A DNA stretch of 64,000 bases from JAAXHE01 sp964551635 (GTDB taxonomy: Bacteria > Latescibacterota > UBA2968 > GCA-2709665): the NCBI GenBank assembly GCA_964551635.1, contig CAZKDZ010000203.1, forward strand, positions 1 through 64,000. The letters run 5' to 3'. Below, piece by piece: positions 7,831-16,455 of this stretch. The position numbers were made by a program, and so were the translations under genes. The stretch's first letter is position 1, and each line of letters starts with the position of its first letter. The notes beneath the pieces are model-generated. The model ran no database searches. It saw only the letters and a program-made list of their open reading frames with translations, and was not told the origin of the DNA.

Positions 7831-9092
7831 CTCCTGCGTCCTTCGACAACTTGCGTCGGTCCCCCGTGCCGCACTAGAGGATCGCCTACGCCAAACAAGC
7901 CTTCTGTCCACAGTTCGCCAAGTTGTGCGCCCTCTTTCAAAAACGCGGACACTCCCGGCAAGTCGCCAACTCGTTCCGTTTGCGTATGGCCTGCGTCGTC
8001 TCGCCATAAGACGCGAACCTCCTCGGGCCGTAGCGTGGCTAGAAAAAACGGCGAGTGTGTAGTAACGAGCAATTGCGTGCGCTCGCACGACGCGCGGCAT
8101 TCTTCGGCAAGCTCTGGGAGCAACCGGGGGTGTAGGAAGTTTTCCGGCTCTTCAATGCCGATGAAAGGCGGTGGTTCTGGATCGTACAGCAACACCAGAT
8201 ACGCCAGCATTTTCAGCGTGCCGTCGGAGGCAAAGCGCGCCAGCACTGGCTGGCTGAATGGGACGTCTTTGATCTGTAGCAATAGCCGGCCGTCGGCCAT
8301 GGTCTCGGTTAGTACGCGCTCGATGCGCGGCACACGTTGGCGCAACGTATCGAAGATGCGATCCAGCCGATCTGGATGACGTTCAGCCAGATACTGGACA
8401 ACGTTGGCAAGGTTGTCCCCTGTTCTGGTAAGTTGCTCTTGTGGTCCCGCTTCGGGTTGACCACGCGCACTGTCTGCCGAGAGATACGACACATGCCAGT
8501 CCATAATGAAATTTCGCAAAGCTGCCACGCGAGGGTGTTCTTGGAACTGCCCGAGCGCGTTGACCGCCAGAAGATCGGGTGCGCTGAGCGGAATCTCCAC
8601 CTTTTGGTCAGCGTCATCCGGGACCTCGCCGCTGACTGCTTGGCCTTGTCCTTTAGAATAATCGAGGAAGCGGAACGGAGCACCATAGCTACGGCGTTTC
8701 CACCTCAGTCTCTCTTGGACAACTACTGGCACACCGTCAAGCTCATCGACAGCAAGAGAATAGGTAATCAGCGGTGCCTGCGATCTCTCGTGAGGCTTGA
8801 CGGCTCGTTCTCGGTACTTGATTTCAATTGTCAGCGGACCATCAGCACCACGGGTCTTAAGTTCTTTGGCTCGGCCGCGCCGGTCCCATGCGCTCCGCAA
8901 GCCGAATTCGAAACACTCTGCAAGGAATGCGAACACGTCGAAAACCGTCGATTTGCCGCTGCCGTTAGGACCAAGTAATACCGTCATAGGCGTCAGAGAC
9001 TTCATCTCAACCCTCTGCAGAGCACGGAAATTTTCCACCTTCAGAGACTCGATCCGAGGTGTTGCGGCGCCTTGTGAAGTCGCTTGGTTCAT
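7827..9092 (-). CDS. AAA (RecF/SMC-like) ATPase of an ATPase-DUF4276 defence pair
   Basis: About 421 aa from the ATG at 9092 with GGAGA upstream; the frame extends 28 codons further without a good ribosome site. Walker A GPNGSGKST is at residues 41-49, a signature-like 'FASDGTLKML' at ~289-298, Walker B 'IGIEEPENFLHP' at ~311-322 and the H-loop 'TTHSPFFL' after it. This is the ABC-type AAA family seen in OLD/Abi-like defence systems. It probably senses infection and licenses the downstream DUF4276 partner. Confidence 0.85.
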   Translation of the reverse strand: MNQATSQGAATPRIESLKVENFRALQRVEMKSLTPMTVLLGPNGSGKSTVFDVFAFLAECFEFGLRSAWDRRGRAKELKTRGADGPLTIEIKYRERAVKPHERSQAPLITYSLAVDELDGVPVVVQERLRWKRRSYGAPFRFLDYSKGQGQAVSGEVPDDADQKVEIPLSAPDLLAVNALGQFQEHPRVAALRNFIMDWHVSYLSADSARGQPEAGPQEQLTRTGDNLANVVQYLAERHPDRLDRIFDTLRQRVPRIERVLTETMADGRLLLQIKDVPFSQPVLARFASDGTLKMLAYLVLLYDPEPPPFIGIEEPENFLHPRLLPELAEECRASCERTQLLVTTHSPFFLATLRPEEVRVLWRDDAGHTQTERVGDLPGVSAFLKEGAQLGELWTEGLFGVGDPLVRHGGPTQVVEGRRR

Positions 9093-9183
9093 TTCATCGT
9101 CTCCATATCTTCGAAAGGCTTCAACCCAATCCATCCACCGCTGGGTCTGAATTTTCCGCTGCCTGACCTTACTCACCCTTTGT

Positions 9184-9372
9184 TTAAATTACGTTCCATT
9201 GAGCGACCTCGGCAGAGTCAATCCGCTCATCGGTGCCCAATTGTTTCAGCTTGCCGATCTGCCTCTGGATTCACTTCGCTATGATTACGAATCCATTCGC
9301 CAGTTCCGCCGTGGTGATTGCGGGGTCGGCGTTGATCAGGGCCGAGATTCTCTCCCTGGCCTCAAATTAAGC
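9184..9372 (-). pseudogene. remnant of a winged-helix DNA-binding C-terminus
   Basis: On the minus strand the frame reads 'RERISALINADPAITTAELA' and, after an in-frame TGA, 'IQRQIGKLKQLG' and further residues to a stop. This is the usual two-part pattern of a C-terminal winged helix in Fic or RecG-like/AlbA_2 proteins. The stop and missing 5' part show it is dead. Confidence 0.5.
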
Positions 9373-9402
9373 GGGTTTTTCAGATTTCTTGTGTACAAGA
9401 GT

Positions 9403-9480
9403 ACCGGAAAGACTTACCTTAGTTGAAGTTAGCATTATCGGACGCGAAAATGCTACTCCAACTAAAGGGGCCTTTCCGGT
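9403..9480. repeat. imperfect inverted repeat with ~31-33-nt arms
   Basis: Arms 9403-9435 and 9450-9480 are reverse complements with a few mismatches and indels, starting with accggaaag and ending with ctttccggt, around a 14-nt loop. It could be a MITE or the fused ends of a deleted insertion sequence, since an IS1380-type remnant lies 160 nt away. Confidence 0.6.
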
Positions 9481-9643
9481 GAAGAGAATACCTGCCTGCC
9501 GCGCTTCGCTTGGCGCAGGCAAGTCGGTAAATGAAAGCCGCAGGAACAGTGTTAAATGTGGGCGCAAGGTACGTGCACGTCAGAAGCGTGCGAGTCGGTT
9601 TTGTTCTCAAGACAAGCCAATGTTTGGCAGTACGTGTGTGCAT

Positions 9644-9824
9644 TACGAGGTCAGCGCAGATGGGCAAGGGATGAGCTACGGTGGCATTGCGGTGGCGCAT
9701 CGTCTGGTGACGAAGTTGGGATTGGGCAAGGAGCTTGAACGCGGATCTGATCCCGGACCCGACGACGGCGGGTGACTACACGCGTCGGTTCACCGAGGCC
9801 GACGTGATCGACTATGCAGTCTAG
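9644..9824 (+). mobile_element. degraded IS1380-family transposase N-terminus
   Basis: Two fragments in different frames: first 'YEVSADGQGMSYGGIAVAHR' (about 9644-9730), then 'NADLIPDPTTAGDYTRRF' followed by 'TEADV' (9738-9824). Both are typical of the N-terminal third of IS1380-family transposases, but the normal ~50 residues between them are deleted and the frame ends at a stop at 9822. No terminal repeats or catalytic part remain. Confidence 0.65.
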
Positions 9825-9869
9825 TAGCGCCAGTCTGCATGTGCCAGCGGCGCACGGTTGAGTTCATCC
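9820..9869 (-). repeat. 50-nt direct repeat, parental copy inside the metallopeptidase gene
   Basis: Pairs with 6268-6317 (one mismatch). Here it is the genuine 3' end of the metallopeptidase gene, so the other copy is derived from this sequence or from a lost duplicate of it. Confidence 0.85.
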
Positions 9870-10555
9870 TGATGAAAACGCCAGAGTGGCATGAATCTGT
9901 CCATCAGCTTCCGAAAACGATCGTTGTGACGACGCTCGATCAGGTGGACCATCTCGTGCACCACGACGTATTCAAGGCAGGCCGAAGGCTTCTTTGCCAG
10001 TTCGAGATTCAACCAGATTCGGCCAGCATCCGGGTTGCAGGTTCCCCATCGAGTCTTCATCTTTTTGATGCGGGCCTCATTGACCTGCACACCCAATTCG
10101 GGCTCCCACTTTACAATGATTGCTGGAAGGCGATCTCGGAGATTGCCTCGGTACCATCGATCCAGTACGGCCTCTCTTATGTGCCGGTCGGAACCTGGTC
10201 GGACGCATATCGCCAGAGTTGAATTATTGAGTATACGAACCGAAGGTGGACCGCACTGTTCCGATACATCGAGCCGGTAGCGTCGACCCTCGAAATAATG
10301 GCTTTCGCCTGTCACGAATTCTCGCTGGGATTGCCGATCCTGCCGTTTGAATCTCTCCTTCTGGCGGCCAATCCAACCCAGGCGAGAAATGACTGCCATG
10401 CGCACTGCGTCATCATCGAGACTCAGCGGAGCTGCGACCCTAACTCTTCCGTCCGGCGGGTAAACCCCAATGTGGAGGTTCTTGATGTCCTTACGGACGA
10501 CGTCGACCGCAGTCCCTCCTACGGCAATGCTGTAGGTTTTTCGCTCAGTATTCAC
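9821..10555 (-). CDS. YgjP/WrbB-type (DUF45) zinc metallopeptidase
   Basis: 244 aa. The C-terminal third holds the zinc motif HExxH in 'VVHEMVHLIERRHNDRF', preceded by 'MKTRWGTCNPDAGRIWLNL', the signature of the YgjP family. The start overlaps the end of hsdR by 11 nt, so it is translated from the hsdR transcript; this pairing is common in type I restriction loci. Its target is unknown; a processing role for a restriction subunit is only a guess. Confidence 0.88.
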   Translation of the reverse strand: MNTERKTYSIAVGGTAVDVVRKDIKNLHIGVYPPDGRVRVAAPLSLDDDAVRMAVISRLGWIGRQKERFKRQDRQSQREFVTGESHYFEGRRYRLDVSEQCGPPSVRILNNSTLAICVRPGSDRHIREAVLDRWYRGNLRDRLPAIIVKWEPELGVQVNEARIKKMKTRWGTCNPDAGRIWLNLELAKKPSACLEYVVVHEMVHLIERRHNDRFRKLMDRFMPLWRFHQDELNRAPLAHADWRY

Positions 10556-13500
10556 TCTGCGCCTTTACGATCTCGAATATTTGGTATACGATGCCGTCGT
10601 CGCCAAGATGAGATTTGATGGCGTTGCGGACCTCCCGTTCTTTGATTTTGTTTCCACGCCAGTCCGCTTTTTTGACACTTCGTATAGCCTGATCTACCGC
10701 CAACACCTTTGTAATCAGTTCATTCGTAGAAAGCTCCGTTCCCGAGTCGGTATTCGGTTGGTATTGCCCAAGTTTGGCACCTTGCAAATTATCGAATAGT
10801 GTCCTGAGTGTGTTGCTGTCGATTTCCGATGGATACGACATCTCGGTTTCAGGGTTGGTCACTTTTCCGGCCAATTCAATTATCCTTGCCAGGTACATCT
10901 TGTAGTCCAGACGTTCCTGCTTACGCTGGAGTATTAACGCATCCAGCAACTCAGACATCCTGCCGTAATATTTCGGGTTAGCCGGCGTCTCGTCGATGAT
11001 TAGACGGCGGACGTTATTCTCTATCGTCTCGGCCACGGCATCGGGATCACTCCGGATATCTTCCGGGAGCGCATTCAATGCGTTTTCACCTTGCTTGACA
11101 ATCAGTTGCACAAGTGTCAGGTCGTCAAATGTCGAGAGTCGCTCGCTATCCTCGGCGCGGATATATGTGTCGAGGAGGTGCCGCATGGCGGGCTCATACA
11201 TCTTCAGGTCAACGTAGTCGCCACTCGCAAGCTTGACCTCTTTGCGGACATTTTCGTAGTGATCCACTTCGATTTTGATTTCCGCAGCCTCGGCTACGCT
11301 GTAACCTGCCGCCTGCATCTCATTGGCCAGGTTGGCGTATGCTCGCAAAAGCGCCGCAGTGCGTTTATAGAGAGCTACACGCCGTGGCTCGTTTTCTTTG
11401 AGTTCCTCGATATTACCACTATCCGTCCCGCAGAAAAAACGCCGATATGATGCGGAGTCGCGTGGCGGTTCGACGGGTTCGCAAAGCGCCCGGATCGCCT
11501 CTCGCGTCTCCTCAAGCCGCTCACGACCCTTCGCGAGCCTATCTGTGAGCAACCCCTTCACATCGGCCTTGTCGTACCCTGCAAAAGCTTCTCCGGTATA
11601 ATCCTGAATTGATTGCTCCAGCGAACGGAACAGGTCCTTGTAGTCGACGATGTATCCGTATTCCTTGTCCTCGCCGTCGAGGCGGTTGACACGACAGATC
11701 GCCTGGAAAAGCCCGTGGTCCTGCATGTGTTTGTCAATATAGAGATATGTCGCAGATGGCGCATCGAAACCGGTTAGCAGCTTATCTACCACGATCAGCA
11801 GCTTCATCTGGCCCGGTTCTTCGACGAATCGCTTCTTTACCTCAAGTTCAAACCGTTCAACCTTGTTCATTGCGGTGTCTTCCGGCTCGTCGAAGTGCGC
11901 CGCAAGCATCTTTCGGTAGATGTCGTACCGGCGCAGCTTTTCCGTTAGTCCTTCGCCGGTCTCCTCACCTTTAATGTCCCCGGGCGCCGGTTTGTATGAC
12001 GTGACGATCGCGCATTTGTCCGCCAGATCGGTCTGCTGGAACATCTCAAAGAAGCGGCAGGCGGAGTCGATGTTGCCGGAGACCAACAGGGCATTGCCAT
12101 GACCACTCTTGAGTCGGTCGCTAATCTCCATGTCCATCTGAATGTCGGCGACGATCTTCTCCAGACGATCGCGTGCGCTTAACACTTTTCGCATGGTACC
12201 CCAGCGCTGCTTCAGTTGTGCCTGCGCAACGTCGTTCAATCCGTCGGTCTTGGCTTCGAACCACTGATCTATCTTCTCCTGAGAGGTGATATTCTGATCG
12301 ATATCTCGGGCCTCGTAGCGCAAGTCCAGCACCACGCCGTCGCGAACTGCTTCATCGTACTTGTAGGTGTGGATATAGGTTCCGAACGTCTCCATACTTC
12401 GTGGTTTATCTGCTTTGAGTAACGGAGTCCCAGTAAAGCCGATCAGCATCGCGCCCGGCAAAATCGCCTTCATCGCCTCGTGTAATTTTCCGGACTGAGT
12501 GCGGTGACATTCGTCTACGAAGACAAAAATCTCGCCCTTGGCGCGGAAATGACCGGGTAGACTCTTCTTAATCTCCTCGACGTAGGCATCGATATCTCTT
12601 TCGCTGATGTCCTCCGTCGTACCGAACTTGTGAATGAGGGAGCCAATCAGCCACTCATCCGGTCTGTTCAGCACCTGCACCAGATCGGCTCCACTATTTG
12701 TGCGGTAGATGTCCTCGCTGACACCCTTGAAGACAGCCTCAATCTGCTCATCCAACTCGGTGCGATCCGTGATGAGAAGGACCCTTGCGTCGCTGACGTT
12801 CTCGCGAATCCATTTCGCCAGCCAGACCATCGTCAGGCTCTTGCCGCTTCCTTGCGTGTGCCAGATGATACCGCCCTCGCGGCTTTGCACCCGATCCTGG
12901 GCCACCCGCACACCGAAGTATTGGTTGTGGCGACAGATTTTCTTTACACCTGCATCAAAGACGACGAAATCATGTATTATTTCGAGCAATCGTTCCTTGC
13001 TGCACAGTTGGCTCAACCCGCGAAGTAAAGGATTGTCGCCGGCAGCCGGGTTGGCGTTCGCTTCCTTCCAATGCAGCCAGTATTTCTCGGCTGTCTCGAT
13101 CACGCCGTAGCGCAGCCCCTCGGTATCATTGCCAGCCATCACAAGCTGCACCGTGGTGAAGAACGGCCGGATGAACTCCTTTTTCTGGTTGTCGAGGTTC
13201 TGACGGATACCTTCGGAAACCGATACCGTCGATCGCTTAAGTTCCAGCACCCCAAGGGCAATCCCGTTAACGTACAGTACGATGTCCGGGCGCTTGGTGT
13301 TCGTAGCTGAGACCGTAACCTCCTCGGCGATCGCGAAGTCGTTATTAGCCGGATTCACCCAGTCGATCAACCAGACAGTGACATTCGGTTCCCCTACCTC
13401 CGGTCGTACCTTCACGCCGTAACGAAGTAGACCGTACACCTCACGGTTTGCATCGTAGAGCGTCTTACTGCCGCCGATTGCGCCTGCCTTGTCGAGATCA

Positions 13501-13691
13501 CGCAGTACCTTGTTGATTACCCTATCGCGGTGACCATTTCGCTTCAACCAATTGGTAAGCAGCCCCTTCTCGATATTGCTGTTGTCGGCGCGATCCTGCC
13601 AGTCACCGAGATAGTTGTATCCAAGCGCATCCCGGAAGAAGGAGATTACCGTTCGCTGTGTGCGTATTTCCTTTTGGCCGACTGTGGTCAT
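10545..13691 (-). CDS. hsdR: type I restriction enzyme R subunit HsdR
   Basis: 1048 aa, full family length. The nuclease domain has the PD-(D/E)xK pattern 'RPDIVLYVNGIALGVLELKR' (Asp135, Glu150, Lys152). The SF2 translocase follows: Walker A GSGKS at 281-285, 'LLITDRTELDEQ', DECH at 393-396, 'IGFTGTPLL', and later 'VDKLLTGFDAP' and 'QAICRVNRLDG' with the arginine finger region. HsdR cleaves DNA after ATP-driven translocation when bound to HsdM2S. It is separated from hsdM and hsdS by about 11 kb of other defence genes on the same strand. No frame damage is seen. Confidence 0.97.
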   Translation of the reverse strand: MTTVGQKEIRTQRTVISFFRDALGYNYLGDWQDRADNSNIEKGLLTNWLKRNGHRDRVINKVLRDLDKAGAIGGSKTLYDANREVYGLLRYGVKVRPEVGEPNVTVWLIDWVNPANNDFAIAEEVTVSATNTKRPDIVLYVNGIALGVLELKRSTVSVSEGIRQNLDNQKKEFIRPFFTTVQLVMAGNDTEGLRYGVIETAEKYWLHWKEANANPAAGDNPLLRGLSQLCSKERLLEIIHDFVVFDAGVKKICRHNQYFGVRVAQDRVQSREGGIIWHTQGSGKSLTMVWLAKWIRENVSDARVLLITDRTELDEQIEAVFKGVSEDIYRTNSGADLVQVLNRPDEWLIGSLIHKFGTTEDISERDIDAYVEEIKKSLPGHFRAKGEIFVFVDECHRTQSGKLHEAMKAILPGAMLIGFTGTPLLKADKPRSMETFGTYIHTYKYDEAVRDGVVLDLRYEARDIDQNITSQEKIDQWFEAKTDGLNDVAQAQLKQRWGTMRKVLSARDRLEKIVADIQMDMEISDRLKSGHGNALLVSGNIDSACRFFEMFQQTDLADKCAIVTSYKPAPGDIKGEETGEGLTEKLRRYDIYRKMLAAHFDEPEDTAMNKVERFELEVKKRFVEEPGQMKLLIVVDKLLTGFDAPSATYLYIDKHMQDHGLFQAICRVNRLDGEDKEYGYIVDYKDLFRSLEQSIQDYTGEAFAGYDKADVKGLLTDRLAKGRERLEETREAIRALCEPVEPPRDSASYRRFFCGTDSGNIEELKENEPRRVALYKRTAALLRAYANLANEMQAAGYSVAEAAEIKIEVDHYENVRKEVKLASGDYVDLKMYEPAMRHLLDTYIRAEDSERLSTFDDLTLVQLIVKQGENALNALPEDIRSDPDAVAETIENNVRRLIIDETPANPKYYGRMSELLDALILQRKQERLDYKMYLARIIELAGKVTNPETEMSYPSEIDSNTLRTLFDNLQGAKLGQYQPNTDSGTELSTNELITKVLAVDQAIRSVKKADWRGNKIKEREVRNAIKSHLGDDGIVYQIFEIVKAQSEY

Positions 13692-13827
13692 ACTATGTTT
13701 TCACCAGAATCAGTTACGTCAAATGGTCCGCCAATTGTGCAGGTCGTCGCTTTTCCGTTTTCGGTACGCAGACAATGGGCCCAGCGGCCATCGCCGATTC
13801 CTCTCTCTGCCCTGTTTGATCAAACGC

Positions 13828-14703
13828 TCAACGACCATTTAGAGCGGCGTCGATAGACCGCTTTAGTTCGCTGCGTAGCGATTCAAGACCTTCTTTGTTC
13901 CGCACATAGCTGATGAAGCGGATGTGTCGGAGATCAAAGGGTACGTCTTCTTTGTTTTGCGTTACAAGGATTACGTCGCGTCCAAGCGCGTGAGCTAAAC
14001 CGGCCTCGTACAGAACATTGGGATTCTTCCCGGTCAGTTCACAGACAACTAACCGACTCTGAGCAATAGCAAGGAACACATCATTGATTATTTTTGTAGG
14101 TCCATATATCTCGTCTACGCGCAGTGCGGGGCATCCTACTTCCTCGCAAACCGCTTTGATTATATGGTATATGGGATCGAACTCGGCCGAAAAGGGCATC
14201 ATGACTGCAACGTGATCCAACCTCGGTAGTGGCCAAGTTTCGATATCGAACAGTTTCGGCAGATTAGGGTTATCGCGACTATTCATCAGTTCGAAGATTT
14301 TCGACACTAAGTTGCCTTTTTTCACAGCCCAGTGTGTTCGACTGTGCTCCCAATTCTCCGTATCGAACAATTCGCTCCCAAACACCTCTTTTGAACTCAA
14401 TTCAGTGGTCAGGTGTCTGTAAGAAAACTTAATGGATCGACCTGTTACTTCGACGTCGCTGATTTGTGCGAAGAAGGCAGACGTGTGAGATTCCTGTAGT
14501 GGGTACGCCAACTCTGTTACGATGAGTGTGGGTAGTTCAGAAAGGGCACCCACATTTTCTTTAAATCGTTCCTTTACGTCAGTGGAAGTACCCTCAAATA
14601 GACGGTCTACTTGGAATTTAGACGTTCCCGACGAACGTTGAAATAATCCAATTGGCGGATTTCCGTAGCAGATCAAGTTGTAATATTCCAGCGACCAGTT
14701 CAT
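13828..14703 (-). CDS. protein with C-terminal TIR-like/nucleoside deoxyribosyltransferase-like domain
   Basis: 291 aa. Residues 1-155 are not recognised. Residues ~161-291 form a Rossmann-like domain: 'HVAVMMPFSAEFD', 'RVDEIYGP', 'VVCELTGKNPNVLYEAGLAHA' and 'DVILVTQNKEDVPFD'. This pattern is typical of TIR-like and deoxyribosyltransferase-like nucleotide-binding proteins; Glu232 in 'NVLYEAG' is the expected catalytic acid. NAD or nucleotide breakdown in phage defence is possible. It lies 136 nt upstream of hsdR, same strand. The N-terminal part could be a sensor. Confidence 0.72.
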   Translation of the reverse strand: MNWSLEYYNLICYGNPPIGLFQRSSGTSKFQVDRLFEGTSTDVKERFKENVGALSELPTLIVTELAYPLQESHTSAFFAQISDVEVTGRSIKFSYRHLTTELSSKEVFGSELFDTENWEHSRTHWAVKKGNLVSKIFELMNSRDNPNLPKLFDIETWPLPRLDHVAVMMPFSAEFDPIYHIIKAVCEEVGCPALRVDEIYGPTKIINDVFLAIAQSRLVVCELTGKNPNVLYEAGLAHALGRDVILVTQNKEDVPFDLRHIRFISYVRNKEGLESLRSELKRSIDAALNGR

Positions 14704-14744
14704 GGGAGTCGGTTCTGTGCATCCAATTCAGGCTAAAATTGACT

Positions 14745-14860
14745 CTAAAGTGATTTGAGATCGAGCAGCCGCATCCGGCCGATGAGATGGCGCTGCACTA
14801 TTCCTTGCTTGACAGAACGGATCCTGTCCCGGCACAACTCCGCCAAGGCGATCTAAGCAA
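14745..14860 (-). pseudogene. hsdS: remnant C-terminus of a second HsdS
   Basis: On the minus strand the frame reads 'IALAELCRDRIRSVKQGIVQ' and then a short tail with 'IGRMRLLD' to a stop. This aligns with the C-terminal conserved helix of the intact HsdS ('IAALNRRRDKIRCIKQGMTQ', then 'LLTGRVRLFE'). An in-frame stop closes the 5' side and no target-recognition domain is left. It shows that another specificity gene once lay just upstream of the TIR-like gene and hsdR. Confidence 0.7.
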
Positions 14861-14878
14861 GTCTACTTAAATCGTGGT

Positions 14879-15655
14879 TTATCCCGATATGCTCTCGCTC
14901 AGAAAGCGCGCTATCCTCTCTTGATTTGCGGTGAGGCTGGAGAATTGCTTCTCGCAGACGTCACTGAAGCGGGCTAACACCTTACGACTGATGGACTCCT
15001 GATCTTCGAAAATAGCGAGTGAACGAAACGGTATTTCCCACCGTTCGAATTGATGAAGCGAGATCGTGGCGTCGCGGGTCCTGCCGTCGTTGGCAAGGGC
15101 ATGAACGAACAAGGGCCGCTGCATGCCGTTGACTCGACAGTCAACCGCATACTTTCCTTGAGGATCCCGTACAGGATCGCTCCAGTCAAACTCTCTGCGC
15201 TCTTCAGGTAGGGCATTGCTCATCACCGTACGAAAATCGTCCATAAATGTGGAACTAACCCTTGCCCGAGATAAGTACGAAACGTCAGATATCTTGAGTA
15301 GCCCCTGAACGAACGAATACAGTGCGTCACCGTAACGTTCCTCCGGCACGTCGAGTATCAACTCTCCGTCGCGATCCTCGATCTGAAACATGGAAAGTGT
15401 ATTTGAGATGATTTTTTGACGCGTGCCACCATGGAGATCCTTCTCATCGATGTCGTATGTCAGATGCATGTACGTATGCGCTTCATCGGAAAGCACCCAA
15501 CGTGTACCGTCCTTCCTTAAAACGATGTCCAGATGATCGCCGTCGTCGAACATGAACGGGGTAAACACGCGGAAGCGTTCCATACCCTCGGCCGCAATCC
15601 GAATCTGAGCCGAGACCTTCTCGTGAAAGTCTCGCTCTATGGTCTCAAAGGACAT
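14879..15655 (-). CDS. DUF1828/DUF1829-type protein, copy 2
   Basis: 258 aa, close paralogue of 6312-7088. Starts 3 nt after the stop of the 168-aa gene, whose last codons contain the GAGGAGG ribosome site, so translation is coupled. Same two-part layout as copy 1. The pair 'small protein + DUF1828' appears to be the functional unit; a toxin-antitoxin or defence role is inferred from the setting only. Confidence 0.78.
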   Translation of the reverse strand: MSFETIERDFHEKVSAQIRIAAEGMERFRVFTPFMFDDGDHLDIVLRKDGTRWVLSDEAHTYMHLTYDIDEKDLHGGTRQKIISNTLSMFQIEDRDGELILDVPEERYGDALYSFVQGLLKISDVSYLSRARVSSTFMDDFRTVMSNALPEERREFDWSDPVRDPQGKYAVDCRVNGMQRPLFVHALANDGRTRDATISLHQFERWEIPFRSLAIFEDQESISRKVLARFSDVCEKQFSSLTANQERIARFLSESISG

Positions 15656-15658
15656 TGC

Positions 15659-16141
15659 TTACACCTCCTCGAAAAGGTCAACTTGGAGGTCCGGCGGCAA
15701 CACAAGATTCACATCGGAAATCAGACAACGAAGGGCACCGTGATAGTCTCCGAAACGGTCGGTTGGATCGGCGTACGCATCCTCCCTGGTTCCGAGTTCC
15801 TGATACCTCTCCGTTGCAACATGAATGTGAAAATCATAGAATTTCACGCCTTCAATGCGGTTCGAATGTTCTTGGCTTTTGCCATTATAGCGCCGGAGGC
15901 GGAAGAGTTGGTTTGATCCCGGAACTCGAACAGCCAGAATAACTGAGAAGTTGAGGGGATTGATCTTATTCTGCCTGAGAATCAGACGAAACTCGCTCCC
16001 CGCATCACCTGCTATATCAAGGTGTTGTTCTTCGTGGCCACGCTTGGACTTTAGACGAATCCGGGTGCGCCAATCCTGAGGCAGTAGCTTGCGCTCATGA
16101 ATCAACGACTCTATCTCATGTTCAGAAAACGTCACCGCCAT
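15659..16141 (-). CDS. small protein co-transcribed with DUF1828 (DUF6978-like?)
   Basis: 160 aa from the ATG at 16141; a GTG at 16165 adds eight residues. No motif I can name with certainty; charged, apparently alpha/beta, with 'FKFYDFHIHV'-type strands ('VEGVKFYDFHIHVATERYQE' region) and an acidic C-terminal tail 'DLFEEV'. The gene is fused in translation to the DUF1828-type gene, and a truncated homologue precedes copy 1. I believe it belongs to the family usually found beside DUF1828 proteins, but this needs a profile search. Confidence 0.65.
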   Translation of the reverse strand: MAVTFSEHEIESLIHERKLLPQDWRTRIRLKSKRGHEEQHLDIAGDAGSEFRLILRQNKINPLNFSVILAVRVPGSNQLFRLRRYNGKSQEHSNRIEGVKFYDFHIHVATERYQELGTREDAYADPTDRFGDYHGALRCLISDVNLVLPPDLQVDLFEEV

Positions 16142-16252
16142 AACGATTACAATTCGATAGGCCACACCTGGCCGAAGAGAAGGCGCCGCATCCTTTGTAC
16201 GTCTCGGACAACCGAAGCCGTTTTGGAGATCAATCCTATGTCGCGGAACTTT

Positions 16253-16455
16253 TCATAGCACAGGGAAGAAACCCTGATTCCAGATTTCCTGTCGCCACCG
16301 CTTCACCTGTTCTGACGATAGGTCTTCCCGTTCCAGCTCGAAGTAGACGGTGAGCGCGGAGTCAATCAGCTACAAGGCATCGGGTTCAAACTCCCGGGCC
16401 TGGCGCTTGGAACGGGTGTCGTCTTCGAAATATCCAACATGTGCTGGTGCACCAT
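16253..16455 (-). pseudogene. unidentified coding remnant
   Basis: The minus strand holds a protein-like frame 'YFEDDTRSKRQAREFEPDAL', an in-frame TAG, then 'LTVYFELEREDLSSEQVKRW' and a stop. Family not recognised. The single internal stop and absent start suggest a decayed 3' end. Confidence 0.4.

Noticed and set aside
7831..8100. 90-codon N-terminal extension of the DUF4276-type gene
   Set aside because: Entirely within the ATPase gene in another frame; the ATGA-coupled start at 7830 explains the protein.
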